From an uncultured Clostridium sp. (GTDB taxonomy: Bacteria; Bacillota; Clostridia; Lachnospirales; Lachnospiraceae), in the NCBI GenBank assembly GCA_905192625.1, contig CAJJLI010000049.1, positions 1 to 9,199 of the forward strand: a DNA stretch of 9,199 nucleotides. Reading direction: 5' to 3'. The position numbers and the translations under genes were made by a program. The notes below the pieces were generated by a model. That model did no database searches. It saw only the letters and a list, made by a program, of their open reading frames with translations, and was not told where the DNA came from. Below are positions 6,087 through 9,199 of the stretch, in pieces (the stretch's first letter is position 1; each line of letters starts with the position of its first letter).

Positions 6087-6896
6087 TTATTTATTGTGTT
6101 TTAAATAAAACATAGCTTCTAAAACACTTCCTGCAATGCATCTTGCTTTATCGGATATGGTAAAGCAATTATCTTTTTCGGTATATCTAGGATCGATATC
6201 TGCGATTTTAAAGCCCTTCGTTACAGTGTATCCATCGCGAATAATTCCTCTTAGAACACCTGAGATACTTGCAAGTACCGGTGTGTCATCAACATAAGCT
6301 AAAACATCATCTTTTTCAACGATATCTCCAATTACCCTTTGGTTTTTAATAATTCCAGCCACAGGAGAGTAAATAACTCGTTCCTTAGTAAAGCCACCAA
6401 TGTTACCAGGAATACCTGTATTTTTCATTGCGACTCCTTCATAAATTATTCTTCCAAGATTATGGCCCCTCATTGTTTCGATTACAGCATCTACATTCTC
6501 ACCAGCTGTAAAACCAGGTCCGAGACCAATTGTAATTTCAGCCATATTGCGTGTGGTTCCAATGTTTTTTTTGGCTAAGATGGCATCGATTAACACTGTG
6601 GGCTGTATTGATTCTAAAATCTTTGCAGTTTCATCGATCATAACTGGAATAGTATGATTGGCAAAGCAAAGGTTAACTTCTTCAAGAGTTTTTACGTATT
6701 TGGCCGTTACATTTTCAATGGTTATTTCACCATCATAAATTGCTTCGGAAAAGGAGACTTTTCTACGTATTGAAGAGGGCTTACTAACCTCGAGTACCAA
6801 CACAGAAAAACCACAGTTATGCAAACGATGAATTGTTCCAGTAGCAATGTCGCCGCCACCTCGTACAACGATAATATCTTTTTTAGTAAACATCAT
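6087..6896 (-). CDS. yqeB: Selenium-dependent molybdenum hydroxylase system protein YqeB (EF2563 family)
   Basis: This 269-residue EF2563/YqeB-family protein is the best genomic marker of the labile-selenium cofactor pathway. It is needed for mature selenium-dependent molybdenum hydroxylases, but its chemistry is not defined. Seen: an N-terminal nucleotide-binding-like VVRGGGDIATG (10-20), EVSKPSSIRRKVSFSEAIYDG (36-56), GLGPGFTAG and ETMRGHNLG in the middle, then NTGIPGNIGGF and a C-terminal YSPVAGIIKN-type beta-rich domain. The ATG at 6908 has no ribosome binding site. GAGGG at 6902-6906 lies 5 bp before ATG 6896 and 8 bp before ATG 6893, so the start is one of these; 6896 is given. It follows yedF after 103 bp that contain unusual GC-rich hairpins. 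Confidence 0.9.
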   Translation of the reverse strand: MMFTKKDIIVVRGGGDIATGTIHRLHNCGFSVLVLEVSKPSSIRRKVSFSEAIYDGEITIENVTAKYVKTLEEVNLCFANHTIPVMIDETAKILESIQPTVLIDAILAKKNIGTTRNMAEITIGLGPGFTAGENVDAVIETMRGHNLGRIIYEGVAMKNTGIPGNIGGFTKERVIYSPVAGIIKNQRVIGDIVEKDDVLAYVDDTPVLASISGVLRGIIRDGYTVTKGFKIADIDPRYTEKDNCFTISDKARCIAGSVLEAMFYLKHNK

Positions 6897-6909
6897 TTTA
6901 ACCCTCATT

Positions 6910-6966
6910 CTTGCGCACGTTTTCTGCGCATAACAAGTTTGTGGTGCGCAAGCACAAACTTGCGTG
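6910..6966. repeat. GC-rich nested palindromes upstream of yqeB
   Basis: CAAGTTTGTG (6934-6943) and CACAAACTTG (6953-6962) are perfect 10-bp arms around a 9-base loop. That loop, GTGCGCAAG (6944-6952), is itself the exact complement of CTTGCGCAC (6910-6918), so two mutually exclusive hairpins are possible in RNA. TGCGCA occurs three times (6912, 6925, 6945), with TTGCGTG at 6960. The patch is much richer in G+C than its surroundings. No T-run follows on either strand, so it is not an intrinsic terminator. It may be a small dispersed palindromic element or a regulatory leader. Confidence 0.65.
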
Positions 6967-6999
6967 TAAGATTTACTCTTTATTTTTCACACTATACCT

Positions 7000-7617
7000 C
7001 TAAGGAGTAATCACAGTAGAAGCACTCATCATTTTTTCTACGATTTCGTACATATTTGTCACACCGCCAACTTGTAATGCATCCGTTAATTGATAGTGAT
7101 TAAGACAAGCACCACAACTAAGGATTTCAACACCAGCAGTGGCTAAATCAATGAGATCTTGCAAACTATCTGTGCCCTCTGTAGTAAGAAATACACCACC
7201 ATTATAAAAAAGAATGGTTTCTGGGTATAGGTCTGATTTTGTTAATGCGTAAATGTAATTCTTCATTAAGACAGTTCCTAACTTTTCGTCACCTTGTCCT
7301 AGAATATTAGAATGAATTACAATAACAGTACCTTTTTTTATATTAGAAACTTCTGCCTCAGCCTCTAATTGTACGTTTGATTCGGAGTTAGAGTTTGAGG
7401 ATAAAGAAATTTCAATTCGAAAGCTTCCTTCTGATGTTTCTTGATATGACATCTGAAAATTGTTTTTTTCTACATACTTTGCAATGTTTTGAACAACTAG
7501 CATATTGTCAACAAGAACTTCAATTAAATCAGTGCCATTGCTATTTTTAACTGCATTTTTAGTCATAATAACTGGCTCAGGACATAATTTTCCACGTGCG
7601 TCTATAATCGCATTCAT
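7000..7617 (-). CDS. yedF: Sulfurtransferase-like selenium metabolism protein YedF
   Basis: This 205-residue two-domain protein is usually found next to SelD and the YqeB/YqeC genes. Residues 1 to about 70 are a TusA/SirA-like domain with the signature CPEP at 12-15, where Cys12 is the likely persulfide or perselenide carrier. A low-complexity Ser/Asn/Glu linker follows at about 72-90. Residues about 95-205 are a DsrE/DsrF-like domain with LGQGDEKLG (106-114) and LSCGACLNHY, giving Cys168 and Cys171. Length fits the family. The start at 7617 has GGAG 7 bp upstream. It probably relays selenium between the desulfurase-like enzyme and SelD; this is inference from domains and context. The 241-bp gap before it is rich in repeats, so it may have its own promoter. 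Confidence 0.92.
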   Translation of the reverse strand: MNAIIDARGKLCPEPVIMTKNAVKNSNGTDLIEVLVDNMLVVQNIAKYVEKNNFQMSYQETSEGSFRIEISLSSNSNSESNVQLEAEAEVSNIKKGTVIVIHSNILGQGDEKLGTVLMKNYIYALTKSDLYPETILFYNGGVFLTTEGTDSLQDLIDLATAGVEILSCGACLNHYQLTDALQVGGVTNMYEIVEKMMSASTVITP

Positions 7618-7637
7618 ATTTTCTCCATTCCAAAAGT

Positions 7638-7671
7638 TTTAACTAAATATAAGATGATAACTTTAGTTAAA
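7638..7671. promoter_or_regulatory. 10-bp palindrome upstream of yedF
   Basis: TTTAACTAAA (7638-7647) and TTTAGTTAAA (7662-7671) are perfect inverted arms separated by 14 bases, ending about 20 bp before the yedF start. It may be an operator with sites two turns apart or an RNA hairpin near the ribosome binding site. Regulator unknown. Confidence 0.45.
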
Positions 7672-7691
7672 TCCTTTTAACATAAAAATAT

Positions 7692-7722
7692 TAGGTATTT
7701 TGTAGGTATATTAATAGGTATT
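7692..7722. repeat. Three TAGGTAT direct repeats
   Basis: TAGGTATT (7692-7699), TAGGTATA (7703-7710) and TAGGTATT (7715-7722) are spaced 11 and 12 bp apart, about one helical turn. Same-face direct repeats of this kind are typical of activator or response-regulator binding, but no factor can be named. Confidence 0.45.
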
Positions 7723-7777
7723 ACTGTTTTGACACAAGAATCAAGTATTTCATTCTTTTAAAATACAATAGCACTTC

Positions 7778-7872
7778 ATCTATTGAATATCAAACATATT
7801 ATTGAATATCAAGTATCTATTGAATATCAAACATATAGTATTGAATTTTAAATATATATTATTGAAGTTCAA
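7778..7872. repeat. Array of five TTGA-N3-TCAA-like dyads between selD and yedF
   Basis: TTGAATATCAA occurs three times (7783-7793, 7802-7812, 7820-7830). It is followed by TTGAATTTTAA (7841-7851) and TTGAAGTTCAA (7862-7872), the last inside the selD 3' end. Start-to-start spacing is 19, 18, 21 and 21 bp, near two helical turns. Copies 1 and 3 share an identical 22-base block (7778-7799 and 7815-7836), so a 37-bp duplication contributed. The units are adjacent with only 7-10 bp between dyads, which excludes a CRISPR array. It looks like an iteron-style protein-binding array or a simple tandem repeat. Confidence 0.7.
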
Positions 7873-8881
7873 TTTCTATATTTTTCTTATTTGTAATCTC
7901 TCCAACAATACCACATGGCATATCTAATTTTTGTAAAGCTTCCAATGCATGCTGTGCATCCTCTTTTTTAATACTATATAATAATCCACCGGATGTTTGC
8001 GCATCATATAATATCTCTTCAATTGCAAAATCATTGATCCTAAAATTTACAAATGGACTTAAAAAGTTACGGTTGCGTTGACCTGCAGCAGAAATTAAGA
8101 ATTCTTCTGCATAATTTACTGCTTCTTCGATAATTGGCAAGCGGTCCGAATAAATAGTGGCAGAATACGTGTTGTTTAACATTTCATGCAAATGCCCAAG
8201 GAAACTAAAGCCAGTGATATCTGTGCATGCATGTACATCATAATTTTTCATGATTTCAGCGGCATATTTATTTAATGTAGTCATTGAATGAATTGCTTTT
8301 TTCATCGCATCTTTTGATGCTTCACCAACACGGTTAGCAGTTGTAATTAAACCAACGCCAAGGGGTTTGGTAAGTATAAGCACATCGCCTATTTCAGGTG
8401 TATTATTTTTTAATATTTTATCAGGATGAACAATTCCTGTTACGGACAAACCATATTTAACACTGCTATCTGCAATTGAGTGACCTCCGGATAAAACGCC
8501 ACTTGCTTCGGCTACTTTATCAGCACCACCCATTAATATTTCACCAAGAATATTAAGATCAAGAGATTCTGGATAACATACTATATTAAGTGCTGTTTTA
8601 ACGTCACCGCCCATTGCATAGACATCGCTCAAAGCATTTGCAGCCGCAATTTGCCCAAACGTATACGGATCTTCCACCATAGGAGGAAAGAAATCAAGTG
8701 TTTGAACGATTGCTAACTCATCTGTAAGTTTATAGATCGAGGCATCATCATTGCTATCATATCCAACTAGTAAATTCTCATCGTTAGTTTTTGGTATTTT
8801 TTCGAGAATTTTACTTAAGACCGCAGGTCCTAATTTAGCAGTACAACCACCATTGTTACAAAATAAAATTTGCTTTTCCAT
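7859..8881 (-). CDS. selD: Selenide, water dikinase (selenophosphate synthase)
   Basis: This 340-residue enzyme makes selenophosphate from selenide, ATP and water, supplying selenium for selenocysteine, selenouridine and the hydroxylase cofactor. Seen: the catalytic loop [10 protein letters not shown] with Cys13 and Lys16 in the C-x-x-K arrangement of E. coli Cys17/Lys20, so this is the Cys form rather than a selenoprotein. Also visible are [21 protein letters not shown] with the metal/ATP Asp, [36 protein letters not shown] and [10 protein letters not shown]. An open frame continues upstream to 9001, but the added 40 residues precede the conserved start and lack a ribosome binding site. GAGG (8888-8891) places the start at the ATG at 8881. 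It is the first gene of the selenium run. Confidence 0.97.
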   Translation of the reverse strand: MEKQILFCNNGGCTAKLGPAVLSKILEKIPKTNDENLLVGYDSNDDASIYKLTDELAIVQTLDFFPPMVEDPYTFGQIAAANALSDVYAMGGDVKTALNIVCYPESLDLNILGEILMGGADKVAEASGVLSGGHSIADSSVKYGLSVTGIVHPDKILKNNTPEIGDVLILTKPLGVGLITTANRVGEASKDAMKKAIHSMTTLNKYAAEIMKNYDVHACTDITGFSFLGHLHEMLNNTYSATIYSDRLPIIEEAVNYAEEFLISAAGQRNRNFLSPFVNFRINDFAIEEILYDAQTSGGLLYSIKKEDAQHALEALQKLDMPCGIVGEITNKKNIEIELQ

Positions 8882-8900
8882 AGATAACCTCATTTCTTCG

Positions 8901-8963
8901 AAAAAATGGGTTGCTCCAAAATAGCATATTGCTGAATTAGCAGTTACTATCTTGCAACAACCC
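8901..8963 (-). terminator. Strong terminator-like hairpin in the selD leader
   Basis: On minus-strand RNA, 17-nt arms (8947-8963 and 8908-8924) pair with two G-U wobbles and one G-G mismatch. The base is closed by GGGUUG/CAACCC. A small inner hairpin UGCU/AGCA (8939-8942 with 8930-8933) sits in the 22-nt loop. The stem is followed by A then UUUUUU (8906-8901), the textbook intrinsic terminator layout. It ends only 10 nt before the selD ribosome binding site and lies downstream of the predicted promoter, so any selD transcript must read through it. An attenuator is the simplest explanation. Confidence 0.78.
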
Positions 8964-8991
8964 GGTGTAAATTTGACTTTATCTAGAAAAA

Positions 8992-9020
8992 AGCATATCA
9001 TATGGGCATATTCATGTCAA
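8992..9020 (-). promoter_or_regulatory. Predicted selD promoter
   Basis: A consensus -35 TTGACA (9015-9020), 17-bp spacer and TATGCT (8992-8997, four of six to TATAAT) on the minus strand. Transcription would begin near 8985 and give a leader of about 105 nt containing the hairpin at 8908-8963. Confidence 0.6.
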
Positions 9021-9199
9021 GCAGAGTGAATGTATATTAAAATATGTATTTATTTTACTGAAATTCCAAAATTAATAAATAAATTACATTATATCCTAAA
9101 GCGATTTGTGCAGAACTGATAAAATTGAACAATTTAGGGGGGAAAACTTCGATAATTTTTATTATAGCTTTTTTGGAATAAAGGAGTATTATAGATATA
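9021..9199. other. Non-coding right-hand edge
   Basis: AT-rich DNA without an open frame I can support. ATTCCAAAA (9063-9071) and TTTTGGAAT (9171-9179) form a 9-bp inverted repeat 117 bp across, possibly by chance. A run of six G (9137-9142) stands out. AAAGGAG (9180-9186) on the plus strand looks like a ribosome binding site for a gene starting just beyond the window, but no start codon is inside it. Confidence 0.35.

Noticed and set aside
6339..7010. Plus-strand frames opposite yqeB and its leader
   Set aside because: Shadow frames of a well-supported gene; the one across the GC-rich hairpins has no ribosome binding site.
7778..7872. CRISPR array
   Set aside because: Repeats are 11-22 bp with under 10 bp between them and there are no unique spacers of 30 bp or cas genes.
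8908..8963. SECIS element or selenocysteine codon near selD
   Set aside because: The catalytic position of SelD is a Cys codon, there is no in-frame UGA, and a bacterial SECIS lies just after the UGA within the coding region, not in a leader.
8882..9001. 40-residue N-terminal extension of SelD
   Set aside because: The ribosome binding site and the family's N-terminus both place the start at 8881; the extension would be encoded by the hairpin arms and promoter.

Overview
The window is AT-rich DNA with strong AGAGG/AGGAGG ribosome binding sites and sigma-A-type promoters. It most likely comes from an anaerobic, low-GC member of the Clostridia. The protein styles (a clostridial AdhE N-terminus, a LexA-boxed DinB-type polymerase, the labile-selenium gene set) suggest a Lachnospiraceae-like organism, but the species cannot be fixed from sequence alone.

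Layout, left to right. (1) 1-483: the first ~100 codons of a minus-strand bifunctional aldehyde/alcohol dehydrogenase (adhE), running off the left edge. Its promoter carries one near-perfect Rex-type operator and a weaker one lying on the -35. (2) 591-3205: a DNA-damage block. A minus-strand SRAP (YedK/HMCES-type) protein lies divergent to a plus-strand operon of an unrecognised 88-residue protein and a Y-family DNA polymerase. Two LexA-like boxes sit on the operon promoter, and an intrinsic terminator whose stem includes the polymerase stop codon ends it. (3) 3258-8881: six minus-strand genes, transcribed selD -> yedF -> yqeB -> cysteine-desulfurase-like (EF2568 type) -> DUF3343 -> yqeC. This is the classic set for the labile selenium cofactor of selenium-dependent molybdenum hydroxylases. 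(4) 8882-9199: the selD leader and promoter, then non-coding DNA to the right edge.

How the selenium genes are thought to work together: the desulfurase-like PLP enzyme and YedF/DUF3343 mobilise or carry sulfur or selenium, SelD makes selenophosphate, and YqeB and YqeC help build or insert the selenium ligand of the hydroxylase active site. The hydroxylase itself and selA/selB/selC are not in this window, so whether the organism also makes selenocysteine cannot be told here.

The most unusual material lies between the selenium genes. They are not tightly packed: gaps are 241, 103, 226, 419 and 72 bp. Most gaps contain conspicuous structure. selD has a very strong terminator-like hairpin between its promoter and its ribosome binding site. 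The desulfurase gene has a second terminator-like leader hairpin. yqeB has a GC-rich set of competing hairpins. The selD-yedF gap holds five TTGA-N3-TCAA-like dyads spaced 18-21 bp, three TAGGTAT direct repeats and a 10-bp palindrome. Together these suggest gene-by-gene control of a selenium pathway by RNA structure and DNA-binding arrays. That is an inference and needs comparative or experimental checks.
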